NCBI GenBank assembly: GCA_032250735.1 | Contig: JAVVEP010000001.1 | Coordinates: forward strand, 1-64,000 | Direction of reading: 5' to 3' | Source: Gammaproteobacteria bacterium | GTDB lineage: Bacteria > Pseudomonadota > Gammaproteobacteria > SZUA-152 | DNA: 64,000 bases | In this document: piece after piece, positions 7,576-15,231 of the stretch | Position numbering within the stretch: the first letter of the stretch is position 1 | How the letters are laid out: each line of letters starts with the position of its first letter | The notes under the pieces: model-generated | Told to the model about the DNA's origin: nothing | Database searches by the model: none | The model's input: only the letters and a program-made list of their open reading frames with translations | Position numbers and translations under genes: made by a program

Positions 7576-7638
7576 CCAGCGCGTAAACATGGACACATTT
7601 TTCGGTCGCTGCGAGTCCTGTAAATGCGCCAGTTACGC
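7571..7638 (+). repeat. attC-like palindrome after cassette 3
   Basis: This 68-base imperfect palindrome overlaps the stop of the nuclease gene. The outer boxes are GCTAAC and GTTACGC, then an unpaired CA on each side, then GCGC pairing with GCGC, a bulged middle, and GGAC pairing with GTCC at the top. Outer boxes, symmetric spacers and an interrupted long stem are the features of attC sites, and the length is typical. The 217 bases after it, up to 7855, contain no gene I can support. Confidence 0.55.
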
Positions 7639-7855
7639 TTTTCGTTAATGGCTGCTTTTCCATCATCATGAGCAAGATAGACGACCGGGTTGCGCCAATT
7701 AGTGGCAGTTTATCCCCACATGGCTGAATCGCAGCAACCCCTACAAATCCAATGTTACCAGAATATCTGTAAATAGCTCCTCTGGCCTGAAGCGAATATA
7801 TTATCATTACGGCAACCATGGTTGTCCGGTTCCAAGGATTGATAGTTTCGTAGAC

Positions 7856-9685
7856 CTAAAGCCCGTACATCACCGGCAGCACCCACGACAGGGTCAGCCA
7901 GACGATGAGGGTCAGCGGGACGCCGACCCGCACAAAATCCATGAAGGTATAACCGCCGGCGTTCATCACCAGCAGGTTGGTCTTGTAGGCCATGGGTGTG
8001 GCAAAGCTCATGTTGGCGCCAAACAGCACCGCTAGCACGAAGGGCTCGGGCGGCAGGTTGAGTTGCTGGGCGATGCTGATCGCGATCGGGGTGCCGATCA
8101 CCGCTGAGGCATTGTTGGAGACGATGTTGGTCAGCACGGCGATCACCAGCATTAGCCCGCTGAGGATAACGGTCGGCGAGGCGCCCTCGCTGAGACTCAC
8201 AAATAACTGCGCCAGATAACCCGCGCCACCGGTCTTGAGCAGGGCCGAGCCCAGCGCCAGGCTCGCCACCACAATCAGGATCACCGGCGTGCTCAGGGCC
8301 TGGGCTGCATCACGCCAGCTCAGGCAGCGGCTGACGATCATCAGCAGCACGCCGGCCACCGCGCTGATGGCGATAGGCAGAATGCCCAGCGCGGCCACCG
8401 CCACAATCGATACCATGATCAGCAGCGCCAGCGGCGCGCGTTTGCTGACGGGCAGATCGCTGGTGGCGTCCAGCACCAGAAATTCACCGCTGCGTTTGAC
8501 CTCGGCGATCTGCTCACGATTGCCCTGCACCAGTAGCACATCGCCGATGCCCAGGCGCACGTCGCCCACATCCTCGCGCAGGGTGCGTGACTCCCGACCA
8601 GCGCGATGCAGGGCCAGGGTTACTAACTGGTAATAGTCAGCAAAGCGCTGGCGCGAGAGGGTGCTGCCATCCAGCGGCGAGCCGGGGGTGACTACAATCT
8701 CGGCCAGCTGCTGATCTTCATCCTGCAGCGGATGCTCCTCGTCCACCGGCGTGTCGCCGGTATACAGACGGGCGCCCAGCACGGTTTCGTATTCCTTGAG
8801 ATGTTCCGGCGTATCGCGCACGCTGAGGCGATCGCCCGCGCGCAGCACCACGTCCGGCAGCGGGGTGATCGCCGTACCGCTGTCGCGGATGACCTGTCGA
8901 ATATGCAGCGTGCTCCCGGCCTTCTCCAACGCCTCCGCCAGGGTCTTGCCCTCGGCGGCGCTGTCTTCCTCCACGTGCAGGGTGGCGCTAAAAATGCGTG
9001 GCGAGGTGTCCGCCATGTGCCCCTGACGTTGCGGCAGCATGCGTGGCGCCACCAGCCACAGAAACAGGATCGCAACACTGCCGGCCAGCGCCGCGGGTAC
9101 CAGGAAGTCAAACATCGCAAAGCGGCGCAGGCCCATATCCGCCGCCACCGACACCACCAGCAGATTGGTCGAGGTGCCGATAGTGGTGCTCATGCCACCC
9201 AGCAGGGTGGCAAAGCCCATGGGCATGAGGATGTCCGAGGCCGGCCGGTTGGTGCGCAGCGAGATGCTCACCAGGATCGGCAGCAGCAGCACCACGATCG
9301 GCACATTGTTGACGAAGGCGCTGAGCACCGCGCCGGCCACCAGGGTGAGCAGCAGCGAAAACAACGGGCTGACCGACCACATGCGTGCCAGTGCGCGGCC
9401 CACCGGCTCCAGAGAACCGGTGCGCACCAGACCCTGCCCGGCGATCATCAGGGCGCACACCGCCACCAGCGCCTCGTGGCCAAAGCCGTGGAAGAAATCC
9501 GTGGCCTCAACACTGATCTCGCCCCGCTGATAGGGGAACAGCCCGAAGCCCGCCGCCAGCAGCACCAGCACGATCAGGCTGGAGGTCTCCAGCGGAATGC
9601 GTTCCCGGGTAAACAGGAACAGGGCGACCACGATCAGGCCGAGTACGGCCAGGGCATGGGCATCAGGTAAAGGCGGCAGGTTCAT
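7856..9685 (-). CDS. SLC13-type anion permease with two TrkA-C domains
   Basis: The 609-residue inner-membrane protein belongs to the divalent anion:sodium symporter group. N-terminal helices (residues 1-215) include NNVPIVVLLLP and the signature STTIGTSTNLLV. Two cytoplasmic TrkA-C (RCK-C) domains follow at about 222-310 and 325-410, then the second half of the transporter with a matching SNNASAVIGTPIA. Bacterial proteins of this build transport sulfate or related anions, or act as putative permeases of unknown substrate. The start is set at ATG 9685; a GTG directly upstream is also open. The gene is monocistronic, facing the cassette island. Confidence 0.88.
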   Translation of the reverse strand: MNLPPLPDAHALAVLGLIVVALFLFTRERIPLETSSLIVLVLLAAGFGLFPYQRGEISVEATDFFHGFGHEALVAVCALMIAGQGLVRTGSLEPVGRALARMWSVSPLFSLLLTLVAGAVLSAFVNNVPIVVLLLPILVSISLRTNRPASDILMPMGFATLLGGMSTTIGTSTNLLVVSVAADMGLRRFAMFDFLVPAALAGSVAILFLWLVAPRMLPQRQGHMADTSPRIFSATLHVEEDSAAEGKTLAEALEKAGSTLHIRQVIRDSGTAITPLPDVVLRAGDRLSVRDTPEHLKEYETVLGARLYTGDTPVDEEHPLQDEDQQLAEIVVTPGSPLDGSTLSRQRFADYYQLVTLALHRAGRESRTLREDVGDVRLGIGDVLLVQGNREQIAEVKRSGEFLVLDATSDLPVSKRAPLALLIMVSIVAVAALGILPIAISAVAGVLLMIVSRCLSWRDAAQALSTPVILIVVASLALGSALLKTGGAGYLAQLFVSLSEGASPTVILSGLMLVIAVLTNIVSNNASAVIGTPIAISIAQQLNLPPEPFVLAVLFGANMSFATPMAYKTNLLVMNAGGYTFMDFVRVGVPLTLIVWLTLSWVLPVMYGL

Positions 9686-9826
9686 CACAGTGGTCTCGAT
9701 AGTAAAGGGTTTACAAGGCTAGCATAGACTGCCCCCCTACCTGACTTGCTCACAGCGATTGAGCTGCGGGCAGGTTTGTGGCGACACAGAGTTACATATT
9801 CAATAACTAAAAGAGAGGATAAGAAG

Positions 9827-10105
9827 ATGAAACGTATATTTGCCCATGCCCTGATTATCGCCGTTGGCCTGGCCCTGTCAGCGCCGGTCTATAGCGCCGC
9901 CTATATCAAACTTGGCGATATCAAGGGTGAGTCAAAATCATCCAGCCAGCTTGAGCCTGCCCGTGAAATCAAAAGTGATGAAACCCCGAAACCGGCCGCC
10001 TTGTTGCTTCCGGCAGTGCAGAAGGCACGGGAGGCGGGCGCGTCTGGCATAGGTAAAAAGGGCAAGGTGGAAACTCAATGGAAAGTGGAAGAGGGTTCCA
10101 AGTAG
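9827..10105 (+). CDS. Small exported protein with Hcp-like N-terminus
   Basis: The 92-residue product has a clear signal peptide of about 23 residues ending in PVYSA. The mature protein opens with AYIKLGDIKGES, which resembles the first beta strand of Hcp1-family proteins (type VI tube and related exported proteins). The remainder does not continue the Hcp fold; it is Lys/Glu-rich and ends with KVETQWKVEEGSK. It may be a truncated or shortened relative, or the similarity may be chance. The start at 9827 has AAGAG and AGGAT upstream. No function can be assigned. Confidence 0.65.
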   Translation: MKRIFAHALIIAVGLALSAPVYSAAYIKLGDIKGESKSSSQLEPAREIKSDETPKPAALLLPAVQKAREAGASGIGKKGKVETQWKVEEGSK

Positions 10106-10210
10106 CATAAGGTCGTTGAGCTCACCCGGCCTGGTCAGTGTTCAGGTCGGGATTAGTGGTTTGTGATCTGGCCGCGGAGTCTATACTTCCTGTACCGCTG
10201 GAGGTGGCTC

Positions 10211-10663
10211 ATGGATGATGCGCTCAACAACAAGATACTGGCACTGCTGGATGAACACCGGATCATGACGCTTGCCACCTTACGCCCGGATGGCTGGCCG
10301 CAGGCAACGACTGTCGGCTACGTCAATGAGGGCCTCACCCTCTATTTTCTCTGTGGCCTGGATAGCCAGAAGGCGGCGAATCTCGCCGTCGATGACCGGG
10401 TCTCACTCACCATCGATCACGACACGCCGGATCTGATGGCGATCACCGGCCTGTCCATGGCGGCACGCGCGCACGCCGTGGATGACCGTGACGAGGCGGA
10501 AAGGGTCCTGCAGCTGATGCCGCAAAAATATCCCGAGCAGATTGAACTGCCCGTGCAGATGCCGACCCCCGACGATGTGCGCATCTTCCGCGTCACCCCT
10601 ACGGTCATCTCCGTGCTCGACTACTCCCAGGGTTTTGGTCACGCCGACCTCGTTACGGTTTGA
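10211..10663 (+). CDS. Pyridoxamine 5'-phosphate oxidase-like flavin-binding protein
   Basis: The 150-residue protein fits the split-barrel FMN- or F420-binding family. The opening ILALLDEHRIMTLATLRPDG and WPQATTVGYVNEG are typical of its first strands and phosphate-binding turn. Members include flavin reductases, heme-degrading enzymes and stress proteins; this one lacks features that would pick one. The frame is open from 10163, but ATG 10211 has a strong GGAGGT site and matches the family N-terminus. The MFS gene starts 33 bases downstream on the same strand, so the two may be co-transcribed. Confidence 0.82.
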   Translation: MDDALNNKILALLDEHRIMTLATLRPDGWPQATTVGYVNEGLTLYFLCGLDSQKAANLAVDDRVSLTIDHDTPDLMAITGLSMAARAHAVDDRDEAERVLQLMPQKYPEQIELPVQMPTPDDVRIFRVTPTVISVLDYSQGFGHADLVTV

Positions 10664-10696
10664 AGACTGTAACAAGGTTGGTGACTAGCCATCAGC

Positions 10697-11920
10697 GTGT
10701 CTATTCATCGCCGTCCGCGCAGCCCGGCCGTCTGGCGTGCATTGCCCGCGGGCATCTGGGCGCTGGGGTTCGGTTCACTGTTCATGGATATCTCCTCCGA
10801 GATGATCCACAGCCTGCTGCCGGTCTTCATGGTCACGGTGCTGGGTGCATCCATGGTGACCGTCGGCGTTATAGAAGGTATCGCGCAGGCGACGGCGGCC
10901 ATCCTGAAAATATTCTCGGGCGCGCTGAGCGATTATCTCGGCAGGCGTAAAGTCCTGATGATCATCGGCTATGGGATTGCGGCCCTCACCAAACCGATGT
11001 TCCCGCTGGCCGCGTCCATCGGCTGGGTGTTCACCGCGCGTTTCGTCGATCGCATCGGCAAGGGGATTCGCGGTGCGCCGCGCGACGCGCTGGTGGCCGA
11101 CATCACCCCGGCGCCCTTGCGCGGTGCGGCCTACGGATTGCGCCAGGCGCTCGATTCCGTCGGCGCCTTGCTCGGCCCGCTGCTGGCGGTAGTCTTTATG
11201 CTCTGGTTTGCCGATGACATCAGGGCCGTGATGTGGGTCGCCGTGGTGCCCGCCTTCATCGCCGTGGCATTGCTGATGATCTATGTGCGCGAACCTGAGC
11301 GCGCGCAGGCAGCCACCCATGTCGAGGCGCCACTCACCCTCGCCGACGTCAAACGCCTGCCGTTGCGGTATTGGATGGTGGTGCTGTTGGGAGCGGTGTT
11401 CACGCTGGCCCGTTTCAGTGATGCGTTTTTGATCTTGCGGGCCGAGGACATCGGCCTCGCGCTCGGCTATGTGCCGGTGGTCATGGTGGTGATGAACCTG
11501 TTCTATGCCACGGCGGCCTATCCGGCCGGGGCCGCCGCTGACCGCTTTCGCCAGCGCAGCCTGCTGTTGATCGGGTTTGCGTTGCTGATTGCGGCGGACG
11601 TGGTGCTCGCCGTAGCCGGGGGCGTCATGGCCGTGTTGGTCGGGGCGGCGTTGTGGGGTCTGCACATGGCCTTCACCCAGGGCCTGTTGTCCAAGCTCGT
11701 CGCCGACACCGTGCCAGCGCAGTTGCGCGGCACCGGGTTTGGGATATTCAATCTCGTCAGCGGAGGCTCACTGCTGTTCGCCAGCGTGATCGCCGGCACG
11801 CTGTGGAGCACGGTCGGACCTTCGGCGACGTTTCTGGCGGGTGCCGGTTTCGCCGCCGTCGCCGCGATCGGGCTTATAACGGTGAGTCGACGGGCCGAGT
11901 CATCGCATGTTGCGAAGTGA
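10697..11920 (+). CDS. MFS transporter
   Basis: The 407-residue protein is a 12-helix major facilitator. Motif A is GALSDYLGRRKVLM, and DRIGKGIRGAPRDALVAD marks a subgroup of bacterial and archaeal MFS proteins of unknown substrate. The start is uncertain: the GTG at 10697 gives a full N-terminus with a basic cytoplasmic leader but has no good ribosome site, so translation may depend on the upstream gene. Its close spacing to the flavin-binding protein suggests a small operon. Confidence 0.85.
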   Translation: MSIHRRPRSPAVWRALPAGIWALGFGSLFMDISSEMIHSLLPVFMVTVLGASMVTVGVIEGIAQATAAILKIFSGALSDYLGRRKVLMIIGYGIAALTKPMFPLAASIGWVFTARFVDRIGKGIRGAPRDALVADITPAPLRGAAYGLRQALDSVGALLGPLLAVVFMLWFADDIRAVMWVAVVPAFIAVALLMIYVREPERAQAATHVEAPLTLADVKRLPLRYWMVVLLGAVFTLARFSDAFLILRAEDIGLALGYVPVVMVVMNLFYATAAYPAGAAADRFRQRSLLLIGFALLIAADVVLAVAGGVMAVLVGAALWGLHMAFTQGLLSKLVADTVPAQLRGTGFGIFNLVSGGSLLFASVIAGTLWSTVGPSATFLAGAGFAAVAAIGLITVSRRAESSHVAK

Positions 11921-12027
11921 TGTGTCGCCGCTGAATGACGTAAGCCATGTAGAGGCACGCTTTATGTGTCCGTGCAAAATGATAGGAACGTAACGAATGG
12001 TGGGTGTTGAAGTATGTATTGGTACTG

Positions 12028-12065
12028 CGTGGGTAACCCGGATGACGGGTTACACACCCTACATG
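12028..12065. repeat. Palindromic intergenic repeat
   Basis: GTAACCCG and CGGGTTAC form a perfect 8-5-8 inverted repeat at 12033-12053, flanked by GTGG and ACACCCTACA. The minus-strand reading, beginning TGTAGGGTGTGTAACCCG, resembles the dispersed TAGGGTG...TAACGC repeats common between genes in many proteobacteria. It lies between the MFS gene and the VOC gene and could also end transcription. Confidence 0.4.
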
Positions 12066-12124
12066 TCTGTCTACAATCAGTATTTTGAGCAGACTGTTAT
12101 TGCACCAAGGAGGAGTGAATCGTC

Positions 12125-12541
12125 ATGAAACCTCGTATCAGCATGATCACCCTGGGGGTGCGTGATCTCCCGGCGTCGGTGAAGTTCTATCAACAGGGGC
12201 TGGGTTTTCCGCGGATGGAATCTCCGCCCGAGGTCGCATTTTTTACGCTGAACGGCACCTGGCTGGGGCTGTATGGGCGTGAGGCGCTGGCGGAGGATGC
12301 GACGGTGTCGGCGGAAGGTCAGGGCTTCGAGGCGTTCACCCTGGCGCACAATGTCGCCTCGGAGGCAGAGGTGGACGAGGTCATGCGCCAGGCGGTTGCC
12401 GCCGGGGCGGTTATGGTGAAGCCACCACAAAAGGTGTTTTGGGGCGGGTATAGCGGTTATTTCAAGGACCCCGATGGGCACCTTTGGGAGGTGGCACACA
12501 ACCCCCTGTTCTGGGTTGGGCCAACTGACAGTGAGGCATGA
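12125..12541 (+). CDS. VOC family protein (glyoxalase/bleomycin-resistance fold)
   Basis: The 138-residue protein has two beta-alpha-beta-beta-beta modules of the vicinal oxygen chelate fold. The first is MITLGVRDLPASVKFYQQGL and the second ends in YFKDPDGHLWEVAHNP, where H and E are usual metal or substrate ligands. The family ranges from glyoxalase and dioxygenases to drug-binding proteins, and this single-gene context does not decide. ATG 12125 has an AAGGAGGAG site upstream. Confidence 0.87.
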   Translation: MKPRISMITLGVRDLPASVKFYQQGLGFPRMESPPEVAFFTLNGTWLGLYGREALAEDATVSAEGQGFEAFTLAHNVASEAEVDEVMRQAVAAGAVMVKPPQKVFWGGYSGYFKDPDGHLWEVAHNPLFWVGPTDSEA

Positions 12542-12949
12542 TATCTCGCGTGTTCTGAGGTGGACGCTTTCCCCCTGGAATTGCTGCCACTGGGATGGGC
12601 CCGTCAACGGTATATAGAGGATTTGTTGGGGGCTGTTAAAAGGTGCCGCGCCTTTGGTCTCGCGCTGCTGTTCTGTAACAGGCGTCTGGATTCTCGCCTA
12701 TGCCGCCAGCGACCTGTCGATATCTTTTACAGATCAATACAAAGGCGGTCATTGTTAGACAGATTCTAACAGCAATTGTTTGCTTGCTGGTTGATTTTGG
12801 GAAACGGAGTTAATATTGCGCAGTCCATACGGTGGTGCATTTTCAATGCCCTATTTTAATTATGGTCGTTTTAATTCCGGTGCGCCAGAAATTCCAAGGG
12901 ATGTCCCGAAGGCGCATTTTTAAATATCTTGTTAATAGGGGTTTTGACA
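12542..12949. other. Intergenic region upstream of an exported protein
   Basis: These 408 bases hold no gene I can support. The distal half is AT-rich and should contain the promoter of the exported protein gene at 12950. A perfect 7-5-7 inverted repeat lies at 12753-12771. Short frames here lack codon character. Confidence 0.5.
12753..12771. promoter_or_regulatory. Inverted repeat, possible operator
   Basis: TGTTAGA and TCTAACA are separated by five bases. The symmetry and AT-rich centre suit a dimeric regulator, about 180 bases ahead of the exported protein gene. No regulator is encoded nearby. Confidence 0.25.
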
Positions 12950-13720
12950 ATGAAGTTAGAAACTATAAAAAATATAACCATTACCGCAACCGTCCTGGTG
13001 GCAGGTCTGGGCCTTTCTTCCCTGAGCATTGCCGATGAGAAGGAAAACAATCCAGCCATCGACAGCATGCATACCATCATCATTGATAAATCGGTGGTTG
13101 CGGGTTCTATCGCAAAAGACGAAAACGGAAACATGGCTTTCGATCCGACCGGTAAGCTGATGTTCAATTACACCGGTAAGGTCTATTCCGTTAAGACGGA
13201 CGGCAAGACCGCAGAGTTGAAATCGCTCAACAAGGAAGTTGGTACCATCGAAGGACAAGCGGCGTTCCCGATGGATTTTGGAATGCTGGCCATTGGTGTC
13301 AAGGCCTTCATGTATGGCGCTGGTCCGATGCCGGCGATTCCTCCGGTAATCGAATGGACGTGCAATACCTGCAGGATGGTTGTTGGAAAAAGTGTTTATC
13401 AATCCATTGTGGATGTCAGCGACAATTTTGACAGTGCCGCTGTCGAGGCAATGAAAATGAAAGGCCGCGCCTTCACTGGTCTGGGTCCTGTTGAACTGGG
13501 TCAGCTGTCGGCAGAAAGCATGACGGTGCGCATGGCGGGTTGTTCCGCGGTCGTCGGTGTTGAAGGCCCAAATGCCGGAAAGGTCGGCACCCTGTGTCTG
13601 AACGGTAGCTTCACCTTTGACCTGGCGGGCATAAACCTGAGCAACCCGATGCAGTCAACCATCACCGGCACCGGCACATCGAACTGCATTACGGTACTGC
13701 ATACGCCGATGGCGATGTAA
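12950..13720 (+). CDS. Exported protein of unknown function
   Basis: The 256-residue protein has an N-terminal signal peptide of about 28 residues ending near LSIADE. The mature part has several cysteines, including CNTC at about residues 133-136, then a GC, an LC and a final NC, which suggests disulfides or a bound metal. I do not recognise the family. It is followed by a strong terminator at 13748 and preceded by a long AT-rich leader, so it is probably transcribed alone. ATG 12950 is preferred over the upstream TTG at 12929. Confidence 0.7.
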   Translation: MKLETIKNITITATVLVAGLGLSSLSIADEKENNPAIDSMHTIIIDKSVVAGSIAKDENGNMAFDPTGKLMFNYTGKVYSVKTDGKTAELKSLNKEVGTIEGQAAFPMDFGMLAIGVKAFMYGAGPMPAIPPVIEWTCNTCRMVVGKSVYQSIVDVSDNFDSAAVEAMKMKGRAFTGLGPVELGQLSAESMTVRMAGCSAVVGVEGPNAGKVGTLCLNGSFTFDLAGINLSNPMQSTITGTGTSNCITVLHTPMAM

Positions 13721-13747
13721 ACAGACCACAGTTGATGCAGAGACCAG

Positions 13748-13778
13748 ACGGCGAGCACTGCGGTGCTTGCCGTTTTTT
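13748..13778 (+). terminator. Rho-independent terminator
   Basis: A GC-rich stem (ACGGCGAGCAC pairing with GTGCTTGCCGT, one G-T pair) with a three-base loop is followed by TTTTTT. It lies 28 bases after the stop codon of the exported protein gene. Confidence 0.85.
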
Positions 13779-13958
13779 ATGGGTGTCCAAGAATCTCGCT
13801 GTAGAGTTTTGCCTGGCTAGGCGCTCAGCCTAACGGGCAGTTCTAATCTGCGAAAGTTATTTCCAAACAGGTGCCGATGGGAGTTAACCCTGCGTCCAGA
13901 AAGACGTATGCTTATCACTAATCGCCATTGTCTGGCGCAGTGATCGATGGCGTCCATC

Positions 13959-14002
13959 AACGGATGTCGACGATCTCGTTGTAGACCGCCTGATGCAGGT
14001 GA
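13959..14002 (-). pseudogene. Fragment of a metallophosphoesterase gene
   Basis: These 44 bases match 15944-15987, inside the intact metallophosphoesterase gene, with about 39 identities. Read on the minus strand they encode HLHQAVYNEIVDIR, against HVHQVVYNEIGNIR in the intact protein, the segment that includes the metal-binding GHVH. Neither flank continues the similarity clearly, so it is a leftover of a duplicated or rearranged gene. Confidence 0.6.
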
Positions 14003-14041
14003 ATCAAACAGTGTGTTACACAAAATATTAGCGGAGTCGAA

Positions 14042-14524
14042 ATGAAAATAATGCTACAGGCCGTGTTTGCCATTTTTATGCTGGTTGCTCCGCAGGCCTT
14101 TGTTGCTGCGAGTGACAGTACGCCCTGGGGGAGTGCGAAGATACTGGATATCGACTATGCGCCGCAAAAGGTCCTGTTTGATCTGACCTCGGGTGACGGG
14201 GAGACGATTGCCCTGGTGCTCGATCGACTGGGATATCTGTATAAACTGTATGGCGCCGACACCTTTGACAGTTCGATTGTGGTGGTGATCCACGGTGACG
14301 CGATTCCCTTTTTTGCCTTTGATCAGTTTGGGCAGCAGCAGGATCTTATGCGCCGCGCCCAGAGCCTGACGGTGGGGACGTCGATCGAGTTTCGGATGTG
14401 TCGTGCGGCGGCAAGATTATTGAAATACGAGCCACAGGACATTCACGGCTTTGTCAGTATGGTGCCCATGGCCGATGCGGAAATCGTCCGCCTGCAACAG
14501 GATGGCTACGCCTATATGCAGTAG
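14042..14524 (+). CDS. Periplasmic DsrE/DsrF-like protein
   Basis: The 160-residue protein has a signal peptide of about 22 residues ending in FVAAS and one DsrE-like domain. The C-terminal pattern CRAAARLLKYEPQDIHG, then AEIVRLQQDGYAYMQ, is typical of exported DsrE-family proteins. DsrE relatives handle protein-bound sulfur through cysteine; here the single mature cysteine, about residue 120, would be the candidate. A role in sulfur-compound handling is likely from the family but not proven. The gene is convergent with the DUF1566 gene. Confidence 0.83.
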   Translation: MKIMLQAVFAIFMLVAPQAFVAASDSTPWGSAKILDIDYAPQKVLFDLTSGDGETIALVLDRLGYLYKLYGADTFDSSIVVVIHGDAIPFFAFDQFGQQQDLMRRAQSLTVGTSIEFRMCRAAARLLKYEPQDIHGFVSMVPMADAEIVRLQQDGYAYMQ

Positions 14525-14631
14525 CAGGCCGGTGCGGCGCTGGCGTGGTGATTCTTGCTGTGCGGCGCTTGTCCCGGAAACCGATTTCATGTTTGAGTTA
14601 GCGTATGAGAACGCCATCGGTTGTGCGGATT

Positions 14632-15183
14632 TTACGGACGGCCCCGTACCAGACGCAGCAGCGCGGGCTCACTTTTGAGCAGGGTCGTCGCCCCCTGTGC
14701 CCCAAAGTCCATGGCGTAGGCCTGATCCGGGATGCCGGGTTTTGCGTTGACTACCCAGAAGTAGGTGGCCGGAGTGGTGGGGAACAGTTGCAGATTGATG
14801 CGCGGGTCCTTGCAGTGTCGTTCCACGATTCCCGCCAGCTCCGGTAGGCGGGGCACGCGCCAGTCGGCATGCCCCGCATAGCCGCCCTGCTGGTTGAGTT
14901 GCTGGGCGGCATGTTGGGCGGATAGCCAGGTATAGGGCTCGGCCTGCCCCAGGCAGGTGTCGCCGTTCCAGTGCTGGCCCTGGGCGCAGCGCATCCAGGT
15001 GAGGCCGCTGTCGATGTCGGTGAGAGTGCCGTCCTGATTGTCATCAAAACGCTGGCTGTTGATGGAGCGCGTCTGGTCGGCGCATTCATAGGCGGGGAGT
15101 GTGTCGCTGAGCATCAACAGCAGTGCACAACAGGTCGTCAGAAAATAGTGACGGATGGGCATAGGGTGGATGCCGTGAAACAT
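14632..15183 (-). CDS. Exported DUF1566 domain protein
   Basis: The 183-residue protein has a signal peptide (about to PAYEC) and one DUF1566 domain: RFDDNQDGTLTDIDSGLTWM, then WRVPRLPELAGIV and a C-terminal RLVRGRP. The domain is common in exported bacterial proteins of unknown role. Five cysteines in the mature part suggest disulfides. Two starts are possible: ATG 15183, inside a strong hairpin, or ATG 15162; neither has a good ribosome site. It is the last gene of a minus-strand group with a cytochrome c and a metallophosphoesterase. Confidence 0.8.
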   Translation of the reverse strand: MFHGIHPMPIRHYFLTTCCALLLMLSDTLPAYECADQTRSINSQRFDDNQDGTLTDIDSGLTWMRCAQGQHWNGDTCLGQAEPYTWLSAQHAAQQLNQQGGYAGHADWRVPRLPELAGIVERHCKDPRINLQLFPTTPATYFWVVNAKPGIPDQAYAMDFGAQGATTLLKSEPALLRLVRGRP

Positions 15184-15210
15184 CACCGCAGGGCCGTCCC
15201 TGCGGTGATG
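15181..15210 (-). terminator. Perfect hairpin downstream of the cytochrome gene
   Basis: CATCACCGCAGGG and CCCTGCGGTGATG form a perfect 13-base stem with a four-base loop, 21 bases after the cytochrome c stop codon. Only TTT follows on the minus strand, so it may act as a partial terminator or an mRNA-stabilising element. It touches one of the two possible starts of the DUF1566 gene. Confidence 0.55.
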
Positions 15211-15231
15211 GTGTGGCCGACAGTCTCCCGC

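Larger units (their letters stand above)
5903..7638 (+). mobile_element. Cluster of integron-like gene cassettes without an integrase (CALIN-like)
   Basis: Three genes on one strand are packed between short conserved junctions in a segment clearly richer in A and T than its GC-rich flanks. Each gene starts just after a GTTATGA or GTTAGCC sequence, matching the GTTRRRY core at the insertion point of integron attC sites (5908, 6288, 6799), and the last gene is followed by a 68-base imperfect palindrome ending in GTTACGC at 7632. Cassette 2 begins TTATGAG and ends with CTCATAA; cassette 3 begins TTAGCC and ends with GCTAAC. Such self-complementary ends are expected of attC after cassette circularisation. 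The gene types (unknown, GNAT, small nuclease) also fit. No integrase gene or attI is present in the window. An alternative is unrelated AT-rich acquired DNA with a common repeat. Confidence 0.6.
13721..14041. other. Intergenic region with terminator and gene fragment
   Basis: Apart from the terminator at 13748-13778 and a minus-strand fragment of a metallophosphoesterase gene at 13959-14002, I see nothing that codes. The last 40 bases carry the ribosome site (AGCGGAG) of the DsrE-like gene. Confidence 0.55.

Noticed and set aside
7517-7819. 100-residue minus-strand frame covering the last attC-like site
   Set aside because: It ends inside the nuclease gene and crosses the palindrome. Attractive hydrophobic segments are present, but there is no ribosome site and no family match, so I treat it as chance. 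A cassette gene in reverse orientation cannot be fully excluded.
8732-9670. 312-residue plus-strand frame opposite the SLC13 transporter
   Set aside because: Same antisense pattern of His/Gln/Arg-rich sequence; the opposite strand has all transporter motifs.
10775-11665. 296-residue minus-strand frame opposite the second MFS gene
   Set aside because: Antisense shadow of a gene with clear MFS motif A; no motifs of its own.
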